DNA from: CAVQBP01 sp963710745
GTDB lineage: Bacteria; Bacteroidota; Ignavibacteria; Ignavibacteriales; Ignavibacteriaceae
NCBI GenBank assembly: GCA_963710745.1
Contig: CAVQBP010000024.1
Span: forward strand, 186,001 to 250,000
DNA length: 64,000 nt
Reading direction: 5' to 3'
Below the pieces are notes generated by a model, which saw only the letters and a list, made by a program, of their open reading frames with translations, had not been told where the DNA came from and made no database searches. How positions within the stretch are numbered: the first letter of the stretch is position 1; the number at the start of each line of letters is the position of its first letter. This document shows, piece after piece, positions 45,534-54,324 of this stretch. Both the position numbers and the translations under genes were made by a program.

Positions 45534-46790
45534 TTATGCTGCCCATTTTAGCAGAGTGTTTTTTGATTTAATTATTACTTTAATAAATGAATCTTCTTGT
45601 AAAAGTTCATTAGATATATCTAAAATATCTTCAGCGGTAACTGAATCTATTTCTTCCAGAATTTCTTCAAGGCTTTTGATTCTATTATAATATAATTCCG
45701 ATTGAGCCATTCTAATCATCCTGTTAGATGTGTTTTCAAGGCTCAAAATCAAATTCCCCTTAATAGATTCTTTAGCTTTTTTTAATTCTCTATCTGTAAT
45801 TTTTGTTTCTCTTAATTTCCTGAATTCTTTTAATACTAGGGACATTGCTCTATCAATCATCTTTTCATTAGTTGAAAAATAAACTCCAAAAGATGAAACG
45901 TCATAAAATGAATTAAGGAAAGAATTTATTTGATACGCTATCCCGTTTTTTTCACGTACAGACTGAAACAATCTTGAACTGCTCCCTTCACCAAGTATTT
46001 GGGTCAGAAGAGCAGCTTTAATCCTGCTGTTATTTTTATAACCATAAGTAGATTTACCGATAATTGCATGAACCTGCTGAATTTCCTTATCAATAAATTC
46101 AATTTTAGACGGCTTTACAGAAAATAAATAATGCTTTCTTTTTATCCCTGATCTACCAAGATCAATATTAAAATATTTGTCTGTCAGCTTTATTAATTTA
46201 TTATGATCTACTGCGCCGGAAGCTGAGATAATTAACCTGTTATAGCCGTATTTCTCTTTAACAAAATTGAATAGATCAAACTGGGAAAAATTCTTAATAT
46301 TTTTTTCAGTTCCAATTATAGGAAGGCTTAAGCTGTTACCAGCAAAAATAATTTCTTCAAACTTATCGAAAATTAATTCCTCTGGATTATCTTCAATATC
46401 AAATAATTCATCAACAACAACGCTTGATTCTTTTTTAATTTCGGTTGGTTTAAAAGAAGGCTGCTGGATCATATCGGAAATAACATCAAATGTTTTTTCT
46501 ATATGTTCTTCCAAACCTCTTCCGTAATAACAAGTATGCTCTTTTGAAGTGAAGGCATTCAGATAACCACCGGCCGATTCGATATCGACAGCGATTTTTC
46601 TTGCTGTTCTTTTCTTAGTCCCTTTAAAAAGCATATGTTCAATAAAATGAGTGATGCCGTTATTCCTGAAACTTTCGTCTCTTGAACCAACATTGAACCA
46701 AAATCCCAGTGAAAATGATTTTACATAAGGTATTGATTCTGATAAAATCTTAATTCCGTTCGGAAGGATTGTCTTATTAAATTGGCTCAA
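45534..46790 (-). CDS. M16 family zinc peptidase (processing-protease type)
   Basis: The 418-residue protein has the inverted zinc motif HFIEH (His48, Glu51, His52) and the third ligand Glu128, exactly 76 residues after His52, as in M16 proteases. The C-terminal half is the family's inactive-type domain with a Arg/Tyr-bearing segment (GSSSRLFQSVREKNGIAY). Bacterial members such as PqqL-like and YmxG-like proteins degrade peptides; the substrate here is unknown. A TTTG-type promoter lies 43 bases upstream. Confidence 0.9.
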   Translation of the reverse strand: MSQFNKTILPNGIKILSESIPYVKSFSLGFWFNVGSRDESFRNNGITHFIEHMLFKGTKKRTARKIAVDIESAGGYLNAFTSKEHTCYYGRGLEEHIEKTFDVISDMIQQPSFKPTEIKKESSVVVDELFDIEDNPEELIFDKFEEIIFAGNSLSLPIIGTEKNIKNFSQFDLFNFVKEKYGYNRLIISASGAVDHNKLIKLTDKYFNIDLGRSGIKRKHYLFSVKPSKIEFIDKEIQQVHAIIGKSTYGYKNNSRIKAALLTQILGEGSSSRLFQSVREKNGIAYQINSFLNSFYDVSSFGVYFSTNEKMIDRAMSLVLKEFRKLRETKITDRELKKAKESIKGNLILSLENTSNRMIRMAQSELYYNRIKSLEEILEEIDSVTAEDILDISNELLQEDSFIKVIIKSKNTLLKWAA

Positions 46791-46831
46791 AACTGCTTAT
46801 TTTTATCCATTATTAACAAAAAATTAGATTT

Positions 46832-46863
46832 CAAATATAGAGAAACAGGTATATGTAGTCAAG
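46832..46863 (-). promoter_or_regulatory. Bacteroidota-type promoter for the M16 peptidase
   Basis: On the minus strand CTTG (46863-46860), a 20-base spacer and TATATTTG (46839-46832) match TTTG/TAnnTTTG with one difference. It is 42 bases before the start codon. Confidence 0.6.
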
Positions 46864-46940
46864 GAATAGAAAGGGGAATTGACAGTTGTAAAATGTGTAT
46901 AATAACAATTAATGAACCTTACCTCACGAAATTTATTCTA

Positions 46941-49238
46941 TCAATAAAACTTAACTTTAATAAGTACATTTGCATCCCTGCCTTTATCATCCAGACATGT
47001 AATTTTTGTTCTTCCTTCTCTTGGTTTAAAGAATAGATTATTGCCGGGTGAAGACTTTTTATAATATTTATCATCAATATACCAGTAGATTTCTTTTATT
47101 CCCGAACCGCATGCAGCCTGCAGTAAAATTTCCTGACCTGAATTTTCTTCGATAAAATATTCGTAGTCTTTTGAAGGGGAAGTAATTAATGGACCTTTTC
47201 CTCCAAATTTAACCTGACAATCGGGATTATGGGGCGGAACTTTTTTAAATGCAATATTATTCTGCATATACCAGAGCTTTAACTGCGGATCATAAAAAGG
47301 ATAATATTCTTTTTTATACCCGCTCTTCGGCAAACAACCGGGACAATATTCAATAGTCCCGGAAAGGTTCACATAGACTTCTTTATAAAGATCACAATAT
47401 TTATTTAATGAGCAATTAGCGATATAGTAATCCTGTACCAGATGAGAACAATTTTTAGTCGGCAGCAATCCTGTTTCTGCGCATACTTGCCTTGATAAAA
47501 TTTTTCCCGGTTTGTTAAACCAGCTTTTATCCGGACCAATATCAATTGAATTAAACAAGTCAAATAATAAAGGAACTGCCATTTCACTTCCCGATAAATA
47601 AGGCGATCCTTTACCGTTAAAATTTCCAATCCAGACACCAATTGTATAGCGCGGGTTAAAGCCTACAGCCCAGGCATCTCTTTTACCGTAAGAAGTTCCC
47701 GTTTTCCATGCAATCTTTGGAAGCCGTGTTAAATCTAGAAGATCATTTGGAAAATCGGGCCGGTAATTGTTTGATAAAATATCTGCAATTAAAAATGCAG
47801 AACCTTCAGACAGCAGTTTTGTATTTTTTTTATTTTCTTTTTTGAACAAATAATTTAAATGGTAAAGGTTTCCGCCCTTTGCAAAACAAGAATAGAATCT
47901 TGTTAATTCCTCCAAAGTAACTCCACAGCCTCCAAGTATAGTCGAAAGTCCCAAAACATTTTTTTGCGATTCAATTTCTTTAAAACCACCTCTGCTTAGA
48001 AATTTTAAAAAATCATTAAAACCAACTTCCTGAAGCAGTCTGACTGCCGGCACATTTAAAGAATTCATTAAAGCTAATTCTGCGGTTACATCTCCCCTGA
48101 ACTTTAAGTCATAATTTTCCGGATCATATCCGCCGAAATCTGTCGGAATATCATTGAGCTTCATTTTGGGAGTTAGAATCCCCTGATTAAATGCATAGGC
48201 ATAAAGTGCCGGTTTTAAAGTTGAGCCCGGAGAACGGACTGAAGTTACTCCATTTACCTGTCCGGAAGAAATAACATCATAATAATCTGCGGAACCGCAA
48301 TATCCCGCAACCGATAAGTTTCTATTGTCTATTATTAATACTGCACCATTTGTAATCTCTTTAGTTTTAGCTCTGTTGATATAATTATATAGAAGCACTT
48401 CAGCTTTCTGCTGAATTGCCGGAACAATAGTCGTCCTGATATCTGAACCTCTGTAATTTGCATTTATATAATTACAAAAATGCGGAGCAATAAATTTTCT
48501 TTCATACCTGTTTGAATTTAAGGATTCATTTAACGCATCATTCAGGGCAGAAGAAGAAAACAATTTTTCTTTTTTGAATTTCCTGATCCAGTCATCTCTT
48601 TTTTTGATAGTTTTCTGAGTATATAAATCAATTCTTAAATTATTCGGATCATTCGGGATTACCATTAAAGTTATTACCTGAGCCAGGCTTAATTTGGAAG
48701 GAGGTCTGTTAAAGTAAAAATATGAAGCGGCTTTTATACCTTCAATATTTCCCCCGAAAGGAAGAAGACTTATATACATTTCCAATATTTCTTTTTTGCT
48801 AAAATGTATTTCAAGCTGCAGGGCTCTAAACATTTCAATAAATTTGTTAGCATAGGTCCGGTTCTTCGGATTTAAGAGTCTTGCAACCTGCATAGTAATT
48901 GTTGATGCGCCAGATACTCTTTCTCCTTTGATAATATTTGAAAATAATGCACGAACAACAGCAACAGGATTTACTCCGAAATGCCAGTAGAACCATTTAT
49001 CTTCTTTATTAATTATAGCTTTAATGAGATCAGGAGAAACTTCATCTAATTTTGTCTGCATCCTCCATTTATCATCTTTGGAAAGGTAAGCAGTTAATAA
49101 CGATCCGTCTTTAGCAGCTATTACTTTAGAATATGATTTATTAATTCTTAGCGGGAAAATATAATCAAGAGTAAATATTAAGAGGAAAATACCGAAAAGA
49201 ATTACTAAATATTTATAGACTTTCCTTTTATTCATCAT
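46941..49238 (-). CDS. pbpC: Penicillin-binding protein 1C
   Basis: Bifunctional peptidoglycan synthase. The 765-residue protein has a membrane anchor (residues 8-30), the glycosyltransferase motifs EDKWFYWHFG (79-88) and GASTITMQVAR, and the transpeptidase motifs Ser339-Thr-Leu-Lys342, Ser393-Leu-Asn395 and Lys512-Thr-Gly-Thr. After the transpeptidase domain comes the PbpC-specific C-terminal module (from ~675: CQVKFGGKGPLITSPSKDY), which ends in a beta-rich fold. Gram-negative cells use it in the periplasm. Confidence 0.96.
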   Translation of the reverse strand: MMNKRKVYKYLVILFGIFLLIFTLDYIFPLRINKSYSKVIAAKDGSLLTAYLSKDDKWRMQTKLDEVSPDLIKAIINKEDKWFYWHFGVNPVAVVRALFSNIIKGERVSGASTITMQVARLLNPKNRTYANKFIEMFRALQLEIHFSKKEILEMYISLLPFGGNIEGIKAASYFYFNRPPSKLSLAQVITLMVIPNDPNNLRIDLYTQKTIKKRDDWIRKFKKEKLFSSSALNDALNESLNSNRYERKFIAPHFCNYINANYRGSDIRTTIVPAIQQKAEVLLYNYINRAKTKEITNGAVLIIDNRNLSVAGYCGSADYYDVISSGQVNGVTSVRSPGSTLKPALYAYAFNQGILTPKMKLNDIPTDFGGYDPENYDLKFRGDVTAELALMNSLNVPAVRLLQEVGFNDFLKFLSRGGFKEIESQKNVLGLSTILGGCGVTLEELTRFYSCFAKGGNLYHLNYLFKKENKKNTKLLSEGSAFLIADILSNNYRPDFPNDLLDLTRLPKIAWKTGTSYGKRDAWAVGFNPRYTIGVWIGNFNGKGSPYLSGSEMAVPLLFDLFNSIDIGPDKSWFNKPGKILSRQVCAETGLLPTKNCSHLVQDYYIANCSLNKYCDLYKEVYVNLSGTIEYCPGCLPKSGYKKEYYPFYDPQLKLWYMQNNIAFKKVPPHNPDCQVKFGGKGPLITSPSKDYEYFIEENSGQEILLQAACGSGIKEIYWYIDDKYYKKSSPGNNLFFKPREGRTKITCLDDKGRDANVLIKVKFY

Positions 49239-49305
49239 TTAAGAAACGAAGCAGAAGTAATATGGTAAAGCTTTTTAATGAAGTTGTTTTATCGAAAATT
49301 ACATA

Positions 49306-49518
49306 TTATATAATTTTGCCTAATATCCACCGTTCTTTTTGTTCCTGGGCTTCTTTAATTGTTTTGAACTTATAAACACCATGCGGAAATTTCTTAGTAA
49401 ATAACTCTCCAAAAGTTTCATAAAAACCGGAGAGCATCTTGTAATAATTCTCATCCGGGACTTTTACAAGCAACGCATCACTTGCTTCTTTTAATGATTT
49501 ATATTTATATACCGGCAT
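49306..49518 (-). CDS. Small unknown protein overlapping a nucleotidyltransferase gene
   Basis: A 70-residue protein I do not recognise. It begins and ends with related words, VYKYKSLKEA (3-12) and VYKFKTIKEA (47-56), suggesting an internal duplication of a short beta-alpha unit. The start codon lies within the end of the nucleotidyltransferase gene (14-base overlap, different frame), so the two are translated as a pair. A partner role (for example regulator or antitoxin) is possible but only inferred from the arrangement. Confidence 0.65.
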   Translation of the reverse strand: MPVYKYKSLKEASDALLVKVPDENYYKMLSGFYETFGELFTKKFPHGVYKFKTIKEAQEQKERWILGKII

Positions 49519-49993
49519 CTTTTTTTAATTTTCTCAGATAATAAATATCATCTTTATCAATATTTCTAAAAGTATTTTCTTTCAGCTTTATAAGAGAATC
49601 AATATCTGCAATTTTAATTTTTGTTTTTTCAATTTCTATTTCATGAAACTTGATATTGTAATAATCGTATAATTCCTCCAATTTAACCAAAATATCAATT
49701 GCATGACCTTCGGGAGTTCCATATCTGGTTACAGAATATTCTTCTTTATCGATTAACTTAATATCATTAATTGTTACATCATTAAATACTTCATTTAAAG
49801 CTTTTCTAAGATTGGCAAAATTTTTTTCTTCAGGTTTTACAAAAATATCAATATCGTTTGTTGCCCGGGGAATTCCATATAAAGCAACAGCATAACCACC
49901 GTTTAAAATATAATCTATACTATATTTTTCGAAGGCAGCAAGTACTTTATTGAAGGAAGAGAAAAAGTTCATGTCATTAATATTCCTTTTCAT
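49505..49993 (-). CDS. Nucleotidyltransferase of the AbiEii/MNT-like type
   Basis: A 162-residue protein with the pol-beta-type signature GGYAVALYG (32-40) followed by TNDIDIFV, where Asp47 and Asp49 would bind metal. A further acidic strand (HAIDILVK) supplies a likely third carboxylate. Members of this superfamily include toxins that modify tRNA and resistance-type transferases. The substrate here cannot be deduced. It overlaps the following 70-residue gene and stands alone between tnaA and pbpC. Confidence 0.75.
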   Translation of the reverse strand: MKRNINDMNFFSSFNKVLAAFEKYSIDYILNGGYAVALYGIPRATNDIDIFVKPEEKNFANLRKALNEVFNDVTINDIKLIDKEEYSVTRYGTPEGHAIDILVKLEELYDYYNIKFHEIEIEKTKIKIADIDSLIKLKENTFRNIDKDDIYYLRKLKKDAGI

Positions 49994-50028
49994 AAATATA
50001 AGAATTATTCAGTAAGTAATCATTGAAA

Positions 50029-51401
50029 TCAGCTTATCTTTTCAAACCTTGCCGTAAAGTGCCTTAACATCGGTGCCTGATAAGTTATTTTATAGCCTCT
50101 TAAAGAATCACGTTTTTAAAAACTTCCAGGACAATTTCCAGGACATAATCAATATGACTCTGAGTATAAACTCTTCTCGGAATGGCAAGTCTTACCAACT
50201 CCATGGGCGGAGGAATTAGTTTATCATTTTTATCATATTTGCCGAACATGACGCTGCCGATCTCAACTCCTCTTATACCGCCTTCAATATACAATTCACT
50301 TACGATAGATTGTCCCGGGAACTGATCCGGAGGAATTCCCGGTAAAAATCTTTTTGCATCTAAATAAATTGCATGACCGCCGGGAGGTTCGATTATAGGA
50401 ACACCGGCTTCAACAAGCTTTTCTCCAAGATACTCTACGCTTCTTATTCTGTATTGGAGATAATGTTCGTCCAGGACTTCTTCAAGACCCTGAGCTACAG
50501 CTTCCAGATCTCTTCCGGCCAAACCTCCGTAAGTAGGAAAACCTTCAGTAACGATCAGAAGATTTCTGCACTTCATAGCAAGTTCATCATCATTTAATGC
50601 CAGGAAACCGCCGATATTTGCCAGGCCGTCTTTCTTTGCACTCATTGTTGCACCATCTGCGTAAGAAAACATTTCCTGAGCAATTTCTAAAACAGATTTA
50701 TCTGAATATCCTTTTTCTCTTTTCTTTATAAAGTAAGCGTTTTCTGCAAATCTGCATGCATCCAGAAATAAAGGGATATTATTTTTACTGCATACTTCTT
50801 TTACTTCCCTGATATTCTGCATTGAAACAGGCTGACCGCCGCCGGAATTATTTGTAACAGTTATCATTATCAAAGGAATATTTTCTTTTCCTTTATCTTT
50901 TATAAACTGCTCCAGTTTTCCAACATCCAGATTGCCTTTAAAATCTGCTCTTATTTCAGGATGCCTGCCGACTTCATTTAGTAAATCAACAGCTTCAGCA
51001 CCAGTAAATTCAATATTCGCTCTGGTCGTATCAAAATGCGTATTATTTGGAAAATACCTGCCGTTTCCACCAATAATAAAAAAAAGAATTTTTTCGGATG
51101 CTCTTCCCTGATGTGTCGGAATAATATATTTCATTCCCGTAATTTTTTGTACAACAGACTCAAAACGATAAAAGCTTTTTGAGCCGGCATACGCTTCATC
51201 TCCCTCCATTATTCCTGCCCACTGTTTTGAGCTCATAGCAGATGTACCGCTATCTGTTAATAAATCTATTAAAACATTATCTGCATGGATCATAAAAGGA
51301 TTATAACCGGCATCAATTAGAATTTTTTCCCGTTCTTCTTTAGTAGTAAATTTAATCGGCTCTACCGATTTTATTTTGAAAGGTTCTATTATAGTTTTCA
51401 T
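50029..51401 (-). CDS. tnaA: Tryptophanase, 3' end out of frame by one base
   Basis: PLP-dependent lyase that splits L-tryptophan into indole, pyruvate and ammonia. The main frame (433 residues) has TDSGTSAMSSKQWAGIMEGDEAY, the PLP lysine in MSAKKDGLANIGGF and GVEIGSVMFG, whose Glu-Ile-Gly favours tryptophanase over tyrosine phenol-lyase (Glu-Arg-Gly there). It stops early at 50100 (VFKNVIL). The missing C terminus follows in another frame, ending YQAPMLRHFTARFEKIS at 50029. Adding one A to the A5 run (minus strand, 50117-50113) restores a 457-residue protein of family length. Confidence 0.92.
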
Positions 51402-51496
51402 AACATTTATTTAATAAAGTTTTCTAAATATTTTATTGCTATTAAAAAAAAGTATAAATAATTTACTTATGTTCAAAATAACACCTGGAGGGAAAA

Positions 51497-52300
51497 ATGG
51501 ATAGTAATTCTACAAATGATTTAAACTCGCCGGATTCGTCTTCTCAAACTACTGAGGAAATCCAGGAAACCGAATTAAGCCATACAGATAAAATTGCAGG
51601 TATTTTTTCAGAACCGGGTAAAACTTTCGAAGCTACTGCAAAATTTCCGCTTAGAACTGTAGATTGGTTATTACCAATAATTTTACTTCTCATCCTCTCA
51701 ATTATATCTCAGTTTATTTTATTCAACAACCCTGAGGTAAGCTACGAAATGCAGCAAAAGCAAAGGGAGGCTGTTCAGAAAATGGTAGATGAGGGGAAGA
51801 TAACTCAAGAACAAGCTGATCAACAAGCTAAATTTATGACAGGTTCCACAATGGTTGTAATTCGATCTGTTTCAACATTAATATTTGGATTTGTATTCTT
51901 CCTAATAATTGCAGGAGTCTATTTTTTATTCTGTAAATTTGCTTTAAAGGGAGATGGAAATTATGTATCGGCACTGGTGGCAAACGGACTGACTGCATAT
52001 ATCAGTATGATCCAAATAATCCTGGTTACAATAGCTGGTATAACGCTTGGAAGAGCAGTTCAGGATGTAAGTGTTACATCTTTATTAGGTATGGATAAAG
52101 CATCATTTGGCGGCTGGCTTTTATCTTTTGTAGATGTAATAACCATCTGGAGTTTTGCGGTCCTTAGTATCGGACTGGCCAAACTGTTTAAATCAAAAAC
52201 CATGGGAAAATATTTTATTCTGGTTTTTGGGTTATGGATTGTCTGGAAAGTACTGATTTTCAGCTTAGGCAGCGCAATTCCATTCTTAAAAAATTTTTAG
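51497..52300 (+). CDS. YIP1-family membrane protein
   Basis: A 267-residue protein with a hydrophilic N terminus, a conserved IFSEPGKTFEA motif (~36-46) and about five membrane segments (starting near residue 57, 122, 160, 210 and 240), as in Yip1-domain proteins. Their bacterial function is unknown. A strong GGAGG lies six bases before the ATG. It is divergent from tnaA, is the first plus-strand gene after a 51-kb minus-strand run, and is followed by its own terminator. Confidence 0.75.
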   Translation: MDSNSTNDLNSPDSSSQTTEEIQETELSHTDKIAGIFSEPGKTFEATAKFPLRTVDWLLPIILLLILSIISQFILFNNPEVSYEMQQKQREAVQKMVDEGKITQEQADQQAKFMTGSTMVVIRSVSTLIFGFVFFLIIAGVYFLFCKFALKGDGNYVSALVANGLTAYISMIQIILVTIAGITLGRAVQDVSVTSLLGMDKASFGGWLLSFVDVITIWSFAVLSIGLAKLFKSKTMGKYFILVFGLWIVWKVLIFSLGSAIPFLKNF

Positions 52301-52310
52301 TAGTGCTTTC

Positions 52311-52345
52311 AAATTCCCGTTATTATTTTTAACGGGAATTTTTTT
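52311..52345 (+). terminator. Intrinsic terminator after the YIP1-family gene
   Basis: AATTCCCGTTA (52312-52322) and TAACGGGAATT (52330-52340) form a perfect 11-bp stem, followed by a run of T (52341-52345). It lies 12 bases after the stop codon. Confidence 0.92.
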
Positions 52346-52464
52346 AGCTTATAGTTCCCAAGAGAAGCTTACAACCCTTACTTCAAATATTTTCTATAGA
52401 TTAAATATAAATTAGACAATATTGTGATAAATTATTATTCCTTACTGTAAACTAACTTTTTTTC

Positions 52465-52493
52465 TTGACAATCATTTTCTCCCTGCCTAATAT
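52465..52493 (+). promoter_or_regulatory. Sigma-70-like promoter for the HELVE-motif protein
   Basis: TTGACA (52465-52470), a 17-base spacer and TAATAT (52488-52493) match the -35/-10 consensus with two differences in the -10. The leader of ~75 bases contains a short ATCAAA/TTTGAT inverted repeat near 52528-52543 that could be an operator, and an AAAGGAG five bases before the ATG. Confidence 0.65.
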
Positions 52494-52575
52494 TATTTTC
52501 GTTAAAAGATTTCCTGTTACCTGATAATATCAAAAAAGTTTGATATACTGCGATTAACCATTCAAAGGAGTTGAT

Positions 52576-53331
52576 ATGAAAACCCAGAAACCAAAATATG
52601 CTGCATTCAATCAGGGAATAATCCCGACCATTGCTTGCTTTAATAAAGCAACTGTACCATTAGGTGTTGATTTTAAAAAGCTGATCTCTGCAATGCAGGA
52701 ATATATTGATAAATATATCGCCCCCGTTTGGGGAACTTCGGCAAAGCTGGTTAAATCAAACGATTTTATAAAAGATGCGTGGGCAATTGTTTTTTTGGAT
52801 AATGCGGATCAACCTGGAGCTCTTGCTTATCACGACCTGACTCCATCCGGTTTTCCGCTTTCAAAAATATTTGTTAAAACAACAATTGATAATAATGATC
52901 TCGTGTCTGTTTCAGCATCGCATGAACTTGTTGAAATGCTTGTTGATCCTGCTATCAATTTACTTTCAACGGGTCCAGATCCAAAAATTTTTTATGCATA
53001 TGAAAGTGCCGATCCTGTTGAGGCATTAAGTTTTGAAGTTAACGGAATTCCTATGAGCGACTTTGTTTATCCTTCCTACTTCGAGGTATTCCGTAAAGCA
53101 GGTTCAGTAAAATTTGATGAAATGAATAAAGTAAAAAGACCTTTCCAGATTTTACAGGGAGGATACCAGATCATATATAAAAACGGTAAGTGGAGCCAGG
53201 TTTTTGGTTCAATTAAAAAGGAAAAAAGTTTTACTAAAGAAGATCGACGCGGACACAGAAGTGAAACACGTAAGTCGGGTATTTTAAAAATAACTTCCAA
53301 AAAAGAGTTAGTTAAAGCGGGAATGAATTAA
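52576..53331 (+). CDS. Unrecognised protein with zincin-like HELVE motif
   Basis: A 251-residue protein that I cannot assign to a named family. It contains SASHELVEMLVDP (113-125): His116 and Glu120 with Glu117 between them fit an HExxE zinc site, and the acidic Glu143 in YESADP lies where a further ligand could be. No signal peptide is seen. The N terminus has IDKYIAPVWGTSAKLV and the C terminus (~216-235) is highly basic (KEDRRGHRSETRKSG). It forms its own plus-strand unit with a sigma-70-like promoter and structured 3' DNA. A metallopeptidase activity is inferred from the motif alone. Confidence 0.6.
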   Translation: MKTQKPKYAAFNQGIIPTIACFNKATVPLGVDFKKLISAMQEYIDKYIAPVWGTSAKLVKSNDFIKDAWAIVFLDNADQPGALAYHDLTPSGFPLSKIFVKTTIDNNDLVSVSASHELVEMLVDPAINLLSTGPDPKIFYAYESADPVEALSFEVNGIPMSDFVYPSYFEVFRKAGSVKFDEMNKVKRPFQILQGGYQIIYKNGKWSQVFGSIKKEKSFTKEDRRGHRSETRKSGILKITSKKELVKAGMN

Positions 53332-53347
53332 CTTTCTGTCTGAAAGA

Positions 53348-53394
53348 CATAAACCCAATTTCTTATGGAAACCGGGTTTATGTGAGAAATTGGG
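53348..53394. promoter_or_regulatory. Two mutually exclusive hairpins between convergent genes
   Basis: CATAAACCC (53348-53356) can pair with GGGTTTATG (53374-53382), 9 bp. CCCAATTTCT (53354-53363) can pair with AGAAATTGGG (53385-53394), 10 bp. Both use the CCC at 53354-53356, so only one can form at a time. The DNA is between the stops of the HELVE protein and the cytochrome gene, and may act as a two-way terminator although it lacks a long T-run. Confidence 0.6.
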
Positions 53395-53409
53395 CTTATA
53401 AGAATCCGA

Positions 53410-54153
53410 TTATTGTTGTGATTGAAGCTCTTTCAATTTTTTATTGAACATCCAGTTATTCGGTGATAACTCAAGAGATTTTTTCACATTTTCGATTGCT
53501 TTAGCTTTATCACCGCTTGCATCATATGCCTCACCTAAAGAAAAATAAGCCAGACCTGAATTCGGATATTGCTCTATATTAAGGTTGCTTATTTTAATTG
53601 CTGCATCATAATTTTTTTCTTCTATCAGCATATGAGTTAATTCAGCAAGAGAATTATCTTTAAAATTATATGCAAATCCGCCGTAATATTGTTTATAAAG
53701 ATCATGATATGTGCTGACACCATCTTCGATACCTTTTCGTTTTATTACCCCGTTTAATTCCTGCGCCAGAGTTTCCGGCTCTTTAAGTCCATGATGGCAT
53801 GTTATACATTTTACTTCAATTACATTTCCACCGCCAAAATCTTTTAGTTCTGAAAGATAATTTTCATTAATATTGCTTGTCATCTTCATCATAACCCGTG
53901 CTTTTTTCTTATTATCCTTATCGTCGGATGAAAAATCAAATTTGTTCGGAGATTGTCCTTCTTCTTCAACATGACAAAAACTGCACTTAACACCTAAACC
54001 TTCGGTAAAACTTCTCATTACATTAACTAATTCTTCTTTTGAAATTGTTTTTGGTAATACTGTTAAATTTGTGAAGTGATCGGGCACCTGGGCAAAAAGC
54101 AGACACGGAATAAATATTAGAAATACAGCCTTAACTGAAATTTTACTAAGCAT
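53410..54153 (-). CDS. Diheme c-type cytochrome with C-terminal TPR
   Basis: A 247-residue exported protein (signal peptide with LLFAQ). It has two haem sites, CSFCH (57-61) and CITCH (116-120), in the arrangement of the photosynthetic-reaction-centre-cytochrome-like family found in many non-phototrophs (start ISKEELVNVMRSFTEGLGVKC). The C terminus (~150-240) has TPR-type repeats (SLGEAYDASGDKAKAIENVKKS). It is probably a periplasmic electron carrier; the partner is unknown. GGAGG lies seven bases before the ATG and a TATAAT hexamer near 54187. Confidence 0.85.
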   Translation of the reverse strand: MLSKISVKAVFLIFIPCLLFAQVPDHFTNLTVLPKTISKEELVNVMRSFTEGLGVKCSFCHVEEEGQSPNKFDFSSDDKDNKKKARVMMKMTSNINENYLSELKDFGGGNVIEVKCITCHHGLKEPETLAQELNGVIKRKGIEDGVSTYHDLYKQYYGGFAYNFKDNSLAELTHMLIEEKNYDAAIKISNLNIEQYPNSGLAYFSLGEAYDASGDKAKAIENVKKSLELSPNNWMFNKKLKELQSQQ

Positions 54154-54324
54154 TAGTTAACCTCCAAATAATTTAATAAGAATAATTATATCAATTCCCT
54201 TGTAAAGATAAATGAAAGAAAAAAATTAAGTTTGGAAAATTTATTGATTTAATTTATAATTTATAGAGTTATAAGTGTGTGATATGTAATGTGGGATTTT
54301 AGTTGAAGTTTCATAAACAACGGA

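Noticed and set aside
50029..51401. Tyrosine phenol-lyase instead of tryptophanase
   Set aside because: The segment GVEIGS matches tryptophanases; tyrosine phenol-lyases have Met-Glu-Arg-Gly with the key Arg at this place.
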